NCBI GenBank assembly: GCA_024362935.1
Contig: JANCRA010000010.1
Coordinates: 4,208,501-4,272,500, forward strand
Reading direction: 5' to 3'
Length of the DNA: 64,000 bases
DNA from: Setophaga petechia
Lineage: Eukaryota; Chordata; Aves; Passeriformes; Parulidae
Part shown: piece by piece, positions 24,918-36,600 of the stretch
Layout: the number at the start of each line of letters is the position of its first letter
Position numbering within the stretch: position 1 is the stretch's first letter
Notes under the pieces: generated by a model
The model's input: the letters and a program-made list of their open reading frames with translations, nothing else
Told to the model about the DNA's origin: nothing
Databases searched by the model: none
Translations under genes and position numbers: made by a program

Positions 24918-25395
24918 CCTCACCTGACCCACAGGGATGTACAGCTCTGCAAAACAGGGACTGGACTGGCACCAAACCAAACTGTGCCTGTCACCCTCAC
25001 CTGACCCACACTGATCTACAGCTCTGCAAAACTGGAATTGGACTGGCACCCAAATGTGCCCACCACACCCACCTGACCCACAGGGATTTACAGCTCTGCA
25101 AAACAGGGACTGGACTGGCACCAAACCAAACTGTGCCCACCACTCTCACCTGACCCACAATGATCTACAGCTCTGCATAACTGGAACTGGACTGGCACCC
25201 AAATGTGCCCACCACACCCACCTGACCCACAGGGATTTACAGCTCTGCAAAACTGGAATTGGACTGGCACCAAACCAAACTGTGCCCACCACTCTCACCT
25301 GACCCACACTGATTTACAGCCCTGCATAACTGGAACTGGACTGGCACCCAAATGTGCCCACCTGACCCACTGGGATTTACAGCCCTGGCTATGCA
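24918..25395 (+). repeat. Dimeric minisatellite, 77+72 bp (149-bp period)
   Basis: The marker TACAGCYCTG recurs about seven times, at spacings of 77, 72, 77, 72, 77 and 63 bp. Alternate units share variants: the longer-spaced ones have ACCAAACCAAACTGTGCC and the shorter ones ACCCAAATGTGCCC. The array is therefore a higher-order repeat of about 149 bp, three copies, the last truncated. Confidence 0.9.
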
Positions 25396-28059
25396 GGGGC
25401 TGGGCACAGTTTGCAGCCTTTGTGGAAGCCCAAAGCCAAGGCAGCCTGTGTTTTCCTGGATTTGTTATCCCTTACCCTACAAGTGACAAACTGAATGATA
25501 AACACACCCAGGAGTGTGTGCCAGCAGTGCAGGTTTTAAGGGCTCTGTGTTTCTCACTCAATTATTCACCTTATTTAAGTCTGAAGCTAGATTTTTTACT
25601 GCTCTGCTGAATTTTATATTTGCAATTATAGAGATGCCTTAGGAATATGCAGCAGCCTTTCCTGACAACAGTCAGATTTTACATAAGAAGTTAAATTTAA
25701 GTGCTTGAAGGAGGTCCAAAGCAATCTTGTTCCCAGGCTCTCAGGGAAAGGAAGGGCTGAAAAATTCACTTTGCTGTCATTCTGTGTTAGCAAACAACTC
25801 GTGCAGTGCACAACTGAGTTCTAAAGTTTAATTTCCCTCAGTGCAGCTGCAGAGACACAAAATCAGGCCCCACATGGAGGCCAATTAATGTAAAGAGCTG
25901 GATCTAATCATGGTGCCATGGAATGTTTTAATCCGCAATAAAATAATTCCTGGGGCAAAAGTAAAAAAAAAAAAAATAGATTTCTTCCCAGGTGCTTTTG
26001 CTGTGTCATTCACCTGCCAAACAGGGGCAGAGCTCCTAAAAGAGCCAGCTGAATTTATGTTACTGGAAAGATGCAGTGTGGATCTTTGAAGAATGTGATT
26101 TTTCTGAGATAATGCCAGTGATGAAGTAAGATCACTCAACTGTACATGCATGAATTTTTCCCAGGAGAAAGGTCCACAGTGCAAGCTGGGGAATAAAATT
26201 TCCATTCCTTTCCACACTGTGTGGCTCTCACACACCTCCATTGAAAACTGTGACACCTTTGAGCCACAATGGGAACAAAAATTTATATTATTTTAATTTC
26301 ATTTTAAAGGAGAGAACAAAAGGTGTTATGCAAACAATGAAACAAACTCTGTTCAATGGTGTTTTACCTTGTTGTTTTTTGTATTTTGGGAGTTTTTTTT
26401 GTGGTTTAGCAGAGAAAAATTGTAAGAATAGATATATATTGTTAATGTACATTTTTCTTAAAGATACATTAGATAGGACATATATACATAGAATAATATT
26501 CACCTTCTAAGAAAGAAAACTATCTCCTAATGCTAAATATATTACTAACAAAATACCAGAGCATAATACACTGTTAGTGAGTATATACTGAGGGACATGC
26601 TCGGATTATATCCTACAGAAACAGCCTTTAGCTGTGCCACAGGCAAAAGTTTAAATGAGCAGAAATCAGATCCCTGCTTGGCTTCATTTGCTAAAAATCC
26701 CAACAAGTATCAGCTTTTGTTCTGTGCAGCTCTCTGACTTTCCCAGGAACATGGCAGAGGTGTAAAGAGAGAAAATGCCAAGAAATGATGAAATGAGCCT
26801 GAACTGTGTATTCAGGAGCAGGATTCTAATGCAGGCACACACCTGGCTCTGGGTCCTCATTTACTGCAGGGTTCTTGCAGCATTTGGGTTTGTCACCGTC
26901 TGGACCCTTTCTCCTGTTCCCATGTCCCCAAACCTGGCACTCAATTTCTCACAAACTCACTTTTAGTTTATTAATTTTCTATTAAACCTGCAAACTGGCC
27001 CCAAAAGGAAGCTTGGGTATTTTCTCCCCTGACCTCCACCATGAAGTTTTTAGGTTTTTTCCACAAATGGTTTGACTTCATCCTCAATGTCCCTTCCCCT
27101 CCCAATGCCCTCCTCACTTCCCATTTGGCAAATTTCTCCCTGGGTAACTCTGAGGGGTTCACACTTCTAGCACCAATGGCATTTTTCAAGGAGAGTTTCC
27201 CCGTCCCATGATTTTGTCCTTTATAGGAGGCACTAACTATTAAATTAAAGCCCACCTGACCTGTAAAGTTGTTTAATAATTGTCCCATTTATTTTTGAAG
27301 CTCTCTCTGGAGTATTTGGCAGTGAGGACTCATCCCAGATGTTACTCTGAGTCACAGAATTTCTGCAGCAGATCAGAGTGGCCTTGTCCAGCCAGAGCTG
27401 CTCCGAGGGGTTCAGTGCATCTGTGCACACTTTGGGAGGAAAAAACCCTGGAATTCAAACTCCTCCCTTCCATGATCCTGTCCTTAATCTGTACATGGGG
27501 ATGGGAGGAGCTGGGACTAGGAGGAAAGAAGCACTTTTAAAATAAAAATGGAATAAAATGGAGTTGCTCAGTGTGAGAGTGACACTAAACCTTCATAGGG
27601 TGCATGTGACATGTGGCCTTACCACCCACAGGGCCTCTCTCAGATTTATAATTTCATGGAGTTTGAGACACAATCCTTTGGTATTTACACTGTCTTATTT
27701 TCTTAATAATTTTATGTATAATCCCCCAAAATATAAAAGCTATAGAGTGTGTCTCCTTGTGTGAAATTAAATTAAAATCATCCTGATGTCCTTAATTACA
27801 CTTTAATTTCAAAAGACTGGGATTTTCAGAGGTCTTGGGTTTCTATTCTGCTTTTTTGCCTCAGCATGCCAAAATAGCTCAACTGCATTTTGCCTCCTCA
27901 ACTTCTTTCAGATTACCTCGAGGCTGAAATCATCACACCCCAAACCTGGACTGAGGTACCCACAGAAGAGCTCAGCTTAGCAGAACAAAACCTCCTTGTT
28001 TTATGCAGCTCACTCACTTTCTCACTTAGAAGGGCTGTCTGAATTACAGCAAACTTCCC
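25396..28059. other. Intergenic stretch, nothing recognised
   Basis: AT-rich with homopolymer runs (A-run near 25963, T-runs near 26393). No supported coding exon on either strand. AATAAA at about 25937 could serve EFCC1 but has no supporting evidence. Confidence 0.45.
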
Positions 28060-28800
28060 TGAAATGAGACTCACTCCTTAAATGATATTATTCCCTAAAA
28101 TGTTTATATTTTTCTGAACTGGAACCATTTCAGACTCTGTCTGGAGAATTGCCTGCTCCTAGACTTGATCCCCCACCCATTTCCAGATGTAGAACAAAAG
28201 AAGAGAAAGAAAAGGCTCAGAGGAATTCTAAAATTCCTAAACTGGCATTTTAGGCACAGTCACCAGCTGGACAGCAAATCCAGTTCATGGCCATTTTTAC
28301 TCCTGCCAATACAACTGTAGTTTTGTCTCATGAAACTCCCAAAACTCCATCCAATAGCAGAGTGTCAGAATCAGGAGGAAAAGGTCTCCTTAAATTCCCA
28401 CCTCTGCAAATAGAATGGATATCATTGTTTTTGAAAATACTTATTTGATAAAAGCAATCCAGCTCTTTATGAGGAAAGAAACAGTGAGAGATCATGAGGA
28501 ACAAAGAAAGGGAAGGAGATTTAGCTAAACTCTTACCTTTCATTTTAATCAACAAGAAAATAATCTGGTGAGATAATGGTCTTTGAATTGCAGATCCAAG
28601 AACTGTGCCCCCCTCCCTCCAAAATGCATCTGAAATGTCTGCAAAGACTGTGTATAAATAAGTTTTAACTACATCATGTTTCTCTCTGTCAAAACCTGCA
28701 GCACAGAAGACAGACAGCTGTTTGGTTTAAGTTCAATAATAAAGAAATAATAGGAAAATAGGAAATAAAGAATAGGAGATAAACCAGAATTAACTCTGCA
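28060..28800 (+). repeat. LTR-like repeat, family B, copy 1 (longest)
   Basis: 28060-28400 is matched in inverted orientation at about 33195-33530, and parts of it plus 28690-28800 are matched at 31620-31970. It holds a TATA-like GTGTATAAATAAG at 28650 and, about 90 bp further, a cluster of AATAAA-type signals (about 28735-28770). That layout suggests U3, TATA and R of an LTR. Ends were not fixed. Confidence 0.6.
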
Positions 28801-28834
28801 TGAGGAGGAGGGTCTGGGGAGAGCTGGGAAGCCC

Positions 28835-29163
28835 TTAAGGGGGGCTGGAGAGGCTTTCCATGAAGGTCTGGGCTCAGAGGCAAGGGGGTGGCTTTAAGCT
28901 GAGAGTGGGGTTGGATGGGACCATGGGAGGAAATCCTTCACCCTGAGGGTGGTGGGACACTGGGACACACTGTCCAGAGAGGCTGTGGGTTCCCAGATGG
29001 TGGGACACTGGGACAGACTGTCCAGAGATTCCCCTGGGAATGTCCCAGGCTGGGCTTGCAGCAGCCTGGCCTAGTGGAAGGTGCTCCAGCCATGGCAGGG
29101 CCTGGAGTGAACGAGGAGAGCTGTGAGGGCCCTTAACCCAAACCAGCCTGGGATGCCATGAAT
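28835..29163 (+). mobile_element. CR1 LINE 3' fragment
   Basis: Shows the hallmarks of a CR1 3' end: GGGTGGTGGGACACTGGGACA, CTGTCCAGAGAGGCTGTGG, CCTAGTGGAAGGTG, CCATGGCAGGG and a terminal AACCCAAACCAGCCTGGGATG / CCATGA. It lacks a reverse transcriptase open frame, as is usual for 5'-truncated CR1 copies. A segment of about 50 bp (TGGTGGGACACTGGGACAnACTGTCCAGAGA) is present twice in tandem. Confidence 0.85.
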
Positions 29164-29189
29164 GTCCCACAAATTGTTCTGAACTGCTC

Positions 29190-29625
29190 CTGTGAGCTCT
29201 GCTTCTCCTCAGGGTGGGACTCCTCCTCACCCTCACTGCTCCTACTTGGGGTGTAACTCCTCATCCTCACTGCTCCACCACATCCTCAATGCTTTTACTC
29301 AAGGTGTAACTCCACTTCATCCTCACTGCTCCTACTCAGGGTGTAACTCCTCCTCAGTTTCACAGCTCCTACTCAGGGTGTGACTCCTCTTCATCCTCAC
29401 TCTTCCTACTCCTCCTCATTCTCACTGCTCCTCCTCATCCTCACTGCTCTTCCTGCTGCCTCACTGCTCCTCCTCGTCTTCCCTGCTCCTCCTCAGGATG
29501 TGACTCCTCCTCATCCTCACTCTTCCTACTCCTCCTCATCCTCACTGCTTCTACTCAGGATGTGACTCCTCCTCATCCTCACTCTTCCTCCTCCCATTAC
29601 TGTAACTCCTCCCCATCCTCACTGG
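29190..29625 (+). repeat. Imperfect pyrimidine-rich minisatellite
   Basis: Many variants of ACTCCTCCTCATCCTCACTGC with TACTCAGGGTGTGACTCC linkers. Strong strand asymmetry (C/T on the + strand). Open frames across it reflect composition, not coding. Confidence 0.85.
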
Positions 29626-30479
29626 AGGGATGGGCAGCCCAAATTCCTCCCTCCAGGCATCTTCCCCTGGCTCACAGTGGGCAGGAGTCAAACCCCAGGG
29701 AGCTCCCTGTGTTCCCTGGGGTGCACAAACCAAATTACATTCTTAATTAGTGATTTCTGATTCTGCCTCAAAGAGCTCTGAGGTAACTTATCTCTGTCAG
29801 GGAGTAAACAAGGGCTGTGGGATGACATTGAAAAATTACTGGTATTCAAGTGGTTTCACCCACGTGCACCCTGCAAAGCAGAAAGGTCATGAGAGCTGAG
29901 GGTTTGGGTATTAGAGTTTGAAATAATTGCTGTACTTCAAGGTTTTATTGTTTGATAGCCTTGGTTTTGCTGATTGCTTCTCATTGGTGGTTTTTTTTCA
30001 CAATGACAAATGGAAAAATGGTCTCTAACAAAGGCAAGGTCCAGTCTTTTGTGAGGAATTTTCTACCTCTTAAGGTTGCCAAAAACAGATCAAGAAAAAA
30101 AGAGAGAAAATATGTGGAGGCTGAGACAATTTGACTTAAAATACCATTTAGATAAAAAATGTTGTTTTGAAATACAGAACCTGCAATACCCATGGGAGGA
30201 TTTTTTGTTTCTGGGCTGACTGTGGGAGTTAAATCCATTGCCCAGGCAGTGCCAGCCCAGCACACAGCAGGAGGAGCTGCTGTCCTGTCAGGCTCTGCAG
30301 CTCCAGCAGCACAGGGGACAGCAGAAACCACAACAGGCTCTGATTGCTTCTGAGCCAACATCTGTCATGCCCAGGGCTGAGACACACCAGGACTCATCCA
30401 CCCAGGGACTGATGGGCCCCAAAAGCGTCCTCAGCTCTTGGGTTTGTTGTTGCTGAAATGGCTCCCGAGGTATTAAAGA
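29626..30479. other. Intergenic stretch, nothing recognised
   Basis: No supported exon or clear repeat boundaries. Frames on both strands around 29981-30456 lack domains and splice support. Confidence 0.4.
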
Positions 30480-30790
30480 ATAAAAACAAATTATTACAAA
30501 AAATTTTATTATTAAAAAAAATTTCCCAGCCCTGCAACTGAAGAAGAAGTCGAGATTCCTCAGCTCTGCTTTTCAAGGTTGTTCATCTTTTATCCATTCC
30601 ATTCTTTCTCTGACCTGCTGAGGTCTGTCCAGCAGGTTGGGTTGAGGCACACTGAGCACCCTTGGGGTGGGTTGGCTTTTTATGCTAATAAGCATTGCAC
30701 TTTATTTACAATAATTTTCCATTACCTATGACCTATGTTAGACAGTCTGTCTCTACTCTAAACCAATCCAGAAGTGCCACCATCACAGCA
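30480..30790 (-). repeat. Probable LTR remnant
   Basis: On the - strand the block carries AATAAAATTTTTTGTAAT-type poly(A) signals and ends near the purine tract. Its composition resembles passerine LTRs. No second copy in the window and no target duplication seen, so this is tentative. Confidence 0.35.
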
Positions 30791-30803
30791 GAAGATGGAG
30801 GAC

Positions 30804-31016
30804 AAGAAGAAGAAGGAGAGGAAGAAGAAGAAGGAGAGGAAGAAGAAGAAGGAGAGGAAGAAGAAGTAGAAGAAGAAGGAGGAGGAGAAGGAGAAGGAGA
30901 AGAAGAAGGAGAAGGAGAAGGAGAAGGAGAAGGAGAAGGAGAAGGAGAAGGAGAAGGAGAAGGAGAAGGAGAAGGAGAAGGAGAAGGAGAAGGAGAAGGA
31001 GAAGGAGAAGGAGAAA
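30804..31016 (+). repeat. GGAGAA/GAAGAA purine microsatellite
   Basis: About 210 bp, nearly all purine on the + strand (a T near 30868 is an exception). GAA-rich at the left; near-perfect GGAGAA hexamers from about 30884 to 31014. It opens Gly-Glu and Ser-Pro frames on opposite strands that are simple repeats, not genes. Confidence 0.95.
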
Positions 31017-31441
31017 TCCTCACAATTCTACATTTTCACCCTGTGATAAATTCACTAACATTCTACTCAAACCCTTGTAAATCTTCACACAAAGTTGGTC
31101 ATTGTTTCCATGGGTTAAAATCAAAGGCACAGGTGTTTTTGACTCCATGCCAAGGTCTCTGAGCCCCTGCCAGGGTCTGGAGTCCTCCAGGGCAGCCAGA
31201 GGGATGTCCTGGGTTCCCACACCCAGCTTTGCAGAGCATTTCAAAGTCACTGACAGACGGGCTCAGGTTTTCAGCATCATTTTCTTCTGCCCTGCCATGG
31301 GCAGCACAGAGCACATCCCACTGCCATGGAAAGCATTCCCAGGACACCTTCAAATCCCAGAGCAGGGAAGGCAGCTCCTCACCCACCCCTGCATGAGCAT
31401 TGCAGCAACAGCTCCACATTTCTGTCACTCAGAAATGGCAT

Positions 31442-31486
31442 GTCACTCCTTCTGTCACTCCTTCTGTCACTCCTTCTGTCACTCAG
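31442..31486 (+). repeat. 12-bp tandem repeat
   Basis: GTCACTCCTTCT occurs three times in a row, followed by a partial GTCACTC. Confidence 0.9.
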
Positions 31487-31619
31487 GTGCCTCTGCCCAG
31501 GTGGGGATGGGGAGGAGCAGCCCAGGCAGGCTCAGGCTCTGCTCTCCCACCTGGAGCAGCCACTGCCTGCTCCTCTGCAGCCATTTGCAATGGAAATTAA
31601 CACTTTGGAATTGGTGTGG

Positions 31620-31970
31620 ATTCCCCCACCCATTTCCAGACTGTACAACAAAAGAGAAAGAAAAGGCTCAGAGGAATTCTAAAATTCCCAAACTGGCATT
31701 TTAGACCACCTGGACAGCAAATCCAATTCATGGCCATTTTTATTCCTGCTAATACCAACTGTATTTTTGTCTCAGGAAGCTCCCAAAACTCCAATAGCAG
31801 AGTGTCAGAATCAGGAGGAAAATATCTCCTTAAATTCCCACCTCTAGCAAAACCTGCAGCACAGAACACAGACAGCTGTTTGGGTTTAAGTTCAATAATA
31901 AATAAATAATAGGAAAATAGGAAATAAAGAATAGGAAATAAACCAGAATTAACTCTGCATGAGGAGAAGG
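31620..31970 (+). repeat. LTR-like repeat, family B, copy 2 (internal gap)
   Basis: Follows copy 1 from CCCCCACCCATTTCCAGA through CTTAAATTCCCACCTCT, then jumps directly to AAAACCTGCAGCACAGAA. It lacks the roughly 280 bp (28410-28690) that contain the TATA-like motif in copy 1, then continues through the AATAAA cluster. Confidence 0.7.
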
Positions 31971-32329
31971 CTAATTGTGTGGAGAACTTCAGCAGCTCTG
32001 GAGAGCAGCTACCAAGTGCAGCTGGAGCTGCCTTCACACCTCTGACTGGAGCCACACAGAAATAAAACTGACAGAACCTCTAACTCAAGGCACCAAATCA
32101 GATTGAGGGAGATACTGAGCTGAACAGCAATGTATTGAGGGGAGAGAGAAAAGGGACAGGAAGGATTTCAAACCCTGAAAAAGGGAAATATTTTAGGACA
32201 TAAGATGTAAATAACTACAAGGGTGGCTCCTTTGTGCTCAGAAAACACCAAAGAATAACTGATGCAGGGAGAAGAAATCTAATTTTCACAGCAACTGTTA
32301 GTGGACACTAACCTTTAGTATGAAATCAT

Positions 32330-32870
32330 TGTTAGGAAAATCAATCTACAAAACACCAGTGGTTTATGCCCAAAAAGGAGACAGAGGAGGCCTTTTACTT
32401 TATTCCAATAAAGGGAGAGGCCATGGGGCATTCCCTGGGGTCTCTCACATTTTTGGAGGACACAGCCTCCTTTTTATCCCAGTTTCCCATTTCCCTTCTC
32501 TCTTTCCCCACTGGTTGAGTACTTGAGAGGTACAGACTCCCCAGTACGCCTGATATTATATAATACCTAAGATTTCCCAAAGATTTCCCTCTAATGTATA
32601 ACCCTCCATTTTAATTTTTAATTCTTATGGAATTTAGGGGGTTTTCTTCCCCATTGTTTCTTTCATCTCTCAATGTCTAATTTCACTTATCAGCAAACCT
32701 AAAGTTTATTTGTAAAAGCAAATATCTTTTTCCATTCATCAATCAGGGAATCCTTCCTGTTGTTTCTTTTATCTCCCGGTGCTGGTTTTATCTACCAGCA
32801 GACCCACAGCTTGTTTGGAAAGACAAATCCACCATTCCTCTCATCAGAATGCCCAGATCTGCAAAGGAAG
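32330..32870 (-). repeat. Probable LTR remnant
   Basis: Contains AATAAAG-type signals on both strands near 32400 and pyrimidine-rich U3-like sequence with two diverged internal copies around TTTATCTCNCGGTGC / TCATCTCTCAATG. It resembles passerine LTRs in layout. Ends and family unresolved. Confidence 0.35.
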
Positions 32871-33194
32871 TGTCTTAACAAGATACTCTGTGGAAAAGGA
32901 AGAAATATAAATTTTTCATATTGCATTGATAAACCTGGAAATTTTCATTCTGTGGTGATCATTTGAACCACAATGAGTTCCTCTCAAGAGCTGAAGTCTG
33001 AATTACACTGCAGGTCTTGTAGTTTGTGTGCAGAGCACAGTCCTGCATCCCAGCAGCCACAAGTGTCATTTTTTATTGCTGTCCTTTGTTTTCTTTTTTG
33101 CAGCTCTACAGTCTGCTGTGTGCTTTTCCCAACCAGGAATAAAGAGTGCACCCAGCAACCCCCATTTCATCACAGGAAATTGTTGTAAGTCATT

Positions 33195-33530
33195 TAAAGA
33201 GACCTTTTCCTCCTGATTCTGACACTCTGCTATTGGATGGAGTTTTGGGAGTTTCATGAGACAAAAATACAGTTGGTATTGGCAGGAGTAAAAATGGCCA
33301 AGAACTGTATTTGCTGTCCAGCTGGTGACTGGGCCTAAAATGCCAGTTTAGGAATTTTAGAATTCCTCTGAGCCTTTTCTTTCTCTTCTTTTGTTCTACA
33401 TCTGGAAATGGGTGGGGGATCAAGTCTAGGAGCAGGCAATTCTCCAGACAGAGTCTGAAATGGTTCCAGTTCAGAAAAATATAAACATTTTGGGAAATAA
33501 TGTCATTTAAGGAGTGAGTCTCATTCATTG
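33195..33530 (-). repeat. LTR-like repeat, family B, copy 3 (inverted)
   Basis: Reverse complement of 28060-28400 with few differences, for example the shared CAATTCTCCAGACAGAGTCT and TCCTGATTCTGACACTCTGC. It lacks the part corresponding to 28410-28800. Confidence 0.7.
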
Positions 33531-35735
33531 AGACCATTACCATTATGGTACCAGTATTTCATTGACTGCACAAGTGATTCCCAATCTCCTGAGAGCTGGG
33601 CATGGCCAAGATCACAAACCACTGAAAAGGACAGGAGAGAGGAAAACAGCAGGGCTGAGACTCTAAAATTCAGAATCTACAGGAAAGGAGACTCTCTGGA
33701 CAAGAACTGTAAGAGGAAAAACTCCCCAGAATAAGGAGGAGAAATCTGCATCCCTGCATCACCAGAAACTCCAACTTTGACAAAACATCTCTTTCAGTTC
33801 ACTTAAACTCTTCCACTTCCTTTGAATCTCATTGTGTGATGGAGAAAAACCAAATGTCATGAGAATCTAACCTGGTTTATAATGCAGAGGCCTTTAAAAC
33901 CTTGGTTTCCTTTATTCCTTTGCTCATGCAAGAAAACAGCAACTCCAAACTTGCCAATCTACTCCTATTTTTAAAGCAAAAGAGAATCTAAAACTAAAAA
34001 GTAGGAAGGCTTTTCAAATCCTACAGGACATTTGACATTGCCTTATAATCAGAAACAGACTTAATTACAAAAATCAGCACATAGGTCCAGAACTACTGGG
34101 ACTAAAAGTGGAAAGATCTGCTTCCAGCAATGTGGATGAAATCTCTGGAAATTCCTCATTGCAGATTCACTTCATTCCTGCACAGATGAATAAACACCAG
34201 AAATAGTTTTAAAGCTGCATCTGCTGTTGAATGATAACATTTTGGAGACCTGGTCCTCACTCCTGCTGAAAATAAACAGCAGGAGATCTCTGAAGGACAG
34301 TGGAATTGTAGTTTAGGCTACGGCTGACTCATAAATTGTCACACAAGCAAACAGCAAATATAAATCACATTTTTCTTTCTTTCTTCCCCATCATTCCTTG
34401 TCAGCCACTGCCAAATAAAAATTTCCACACAAGTTACAGCAGGTTTGGACACAGAAATGCTGTTTGGTCACTTTATGACCCACTATGACCATGTTACAGT
34501 GCAAGGGTGCCAAATAAACCCCCAAAAAAAGGCTTGGAAGTATTTTACACAATTATGAGAAATGACCTCAGTGCAGAGGGATCAATCCCTGTGCACCTCA
34601 GAGCAGTGAGGTTGTGAGTGCACACTGTGTACATGGGCCAGGGGCTTTGGGGGCACCCCAAACCAGGGCCAGCAGAAAGCCAGGACACCCTAAAAGCTGC
34701 CTCAGCTTGTGTGAAGAAAGATATGATTTCTTGCAATTAAAAAAAAAAATCTGGCTTGAATAATAAGGAGGGGAAAATTTTATCTCTGTTCAGAAAGTCT
34801 AAAGAAAAAAAAAAAAGAAAGAAACAAATCAAGAAGAGGAAAAAAAAAATCAAAGTTGCCAGACAAGAGAGGAGAAAATGATGTCACCATTCCAACAGAG
34901 CTGACACCAACAGAGGAATCCAGTCTGGCAGGGGAGTGTGCCCTTCCCAAAGTGTGAAATGAATCCTGCATATGGAACCATTGCTAAGCACATCATGATG
35001 GAAATTGTGAGTCTGGGAAAGGTGGGAAATCAGTGAAATCAGTGCAATGTGGGGTGAGGAATGACCCAGCAGAGTGACCTTAAACAGGAGATGGGTGGGG
35101 ACAGCAGGGGGACACCAGGGACACGGTGGGAGCAGCACAGCACAGCCACACTGTCCCTTGCACCTGACACCCCCAAAATGCAGCCTGGCTGTGGTTCTGA
35201 GGGATAAAGGTAAGAGTTATTTACATGTGTTAAGGGGTAGGATTTAGCCACTAACACAGGTAAATATTTTTTGTATTTTGGGTTTTTTTTGTTTTTTTTT
35301 TCCTCTTGAAGCTATTTTCTGTTTTTTTTTTTTTTTCATTTGAGAGGAGAAATGGAAACCAAGGAAAGCAGCAGCAGCACAGAAAAGAAGAGCAGTGCTG
35401 GGTGTGTCAGAGCCTGGGCTGTGGCTCTGCCTCCCAGACAGTGCCAAGGACGTGGCAGGGCAGGTCCTGGGGGCAGAGGAGAGCAGGTGATGCATCAGTC
35501 CCTCCTCACAGCTGGAGCAGGGACAAACTTGGCAAGCAGAACAGGAATTTTCCTGCAGTGAAACCCTTTGGCCAGAAGAAAGTGCAATTCATCAAAGTGA
35601 AGTTGGTTTTGTTGCTGTAGATTGCTCCAGGAGCTCTGCAGCCCAGCCAGCTCCCCAGGGGCTCACCCAGGAGGGTGCAGGAGTGACGGGGGGCAGGATG
35701 GTCAGGATGGAGAGCAGAGATCTCTGCAGCCAGCT
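33531..35735. other. Intergenic stretch, nothing recognised
   Basis: Includes A/T homopolymers (34740, 34806-34850, 35280-35337). No supported gene on either strand. Confidence 0.45.
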
Positions 35736-35737
35736 CA

Positions 35738-35905
35738 GAACTTGGGGTTCACTGCAAAGGGCCTGGGGCAGGGCCCTGCTGGGATTTGGGGTTTATTGCA
35801 AAGGGCCCTGCTGGGATTTGGGGTTTATTGCAAAGGGCCAAGTGCAGGGCCCTGCTGGGATTTGGGGTTCATTGCAAAGGGCCAAGTGCGGGGCCCTGCT
35901 GGGAG
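35738..35905 (+). repeat. Imperfect minisatellite, about four copies
   Basis: Units of TTTGGGGTTTATTGCAAAGGG plus GGCCCTGCTGGGA, with an optional CCAAGTGCA insert, give spacings that vary between about 33 and 45 bp. Frames through it are incidental. Confidence 0.85.
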
Positions 35906-35934
35906 CTGCCAGGCACAGCTGGAGCAGGGCTGAG

Positions 35935-36600
35935 AGAAGAGAGGGGGAGAGAGGATGAGAGAGGGTGAGAGAGTAAAAGGGGTAAGAGAGTAAAAGGCAA
36001 GAGCTAAGAGACAAGAGGTAAGAAGTGCAAAGTCCCCATTCCAATACAATAAATCATCTTCTGTGTTGAATATTCTGATTCTCACTAACCAATCTAGTAC
36101 AATATACAAATCCTACAGCATTTCCATACAGTCTATAAGAATCACTACATTACCAAACTGTGTTACATTTTAAACCCTAAAAACTCCTCTTTAGACCCTT
36201 TCTGCCAAGCTGTAGGGTCTACTCTGCCCCTTGGAGCTGCCTGCAAGCAGAGGGTGTTGTTCCATCAAAAGGGGATCACCTTCAGCCAGCCACACCATTG
36301 TTTTCCAGTTGTTCAGTAACTGAGGGATCTCAAAACTTGCTTGCATTTCAATCTCACTTATAGTTTCTATATTCTCAAAATCTTTTGCCAGACAATCATA
36401 TTTGTAAGGCTTTCCTGTCTCATCATCCCCAACACAGGGGAACATTGGGCAGCACTGAGGAGGGACTCTGGCCTCCCAGCCCATCCCAAATTCCCTGCCC
36501 TGCACTGCTCACCTCCTGGCTCTCTTCAGCCATCCCCACTGCAGCTGCTCCACTCTGCATCAATAACTGCATTTGATGGAATTAAAGCCAGTGCTGCCAC
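35935..36600 (-). repeat. Possible LTR or retroelement remnant
   Basis: A purine-rich GAGAG/GTAAAAG tract (35935-36000) is followed by a block with a poly(A)-like AATAAATC and a - strand frame of 104 codons (36191-36505). I recognise no retroviral motif in that frame. The retroelement reading is composition-based only. Confidence 0.3.

Noticed and set aside
24434..25124. Long - strand frames behind EFCC1
   Set aside because: Antisense of the terminal exon and of the tandem repeats; repeated peptide units only.
29192..29565. Ser/Leu/His-rich frames on the + strand
   Set aside because: Caused by the pyrimidine-rich minisatellite.
30695..31162. 155-codon frame rich in Gly-Glu and opposite Ser-Pro frame
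   Set aside because: Direct translation of the GGAGAA microsatellite; no start context, splice sites or non-repetitive domain.
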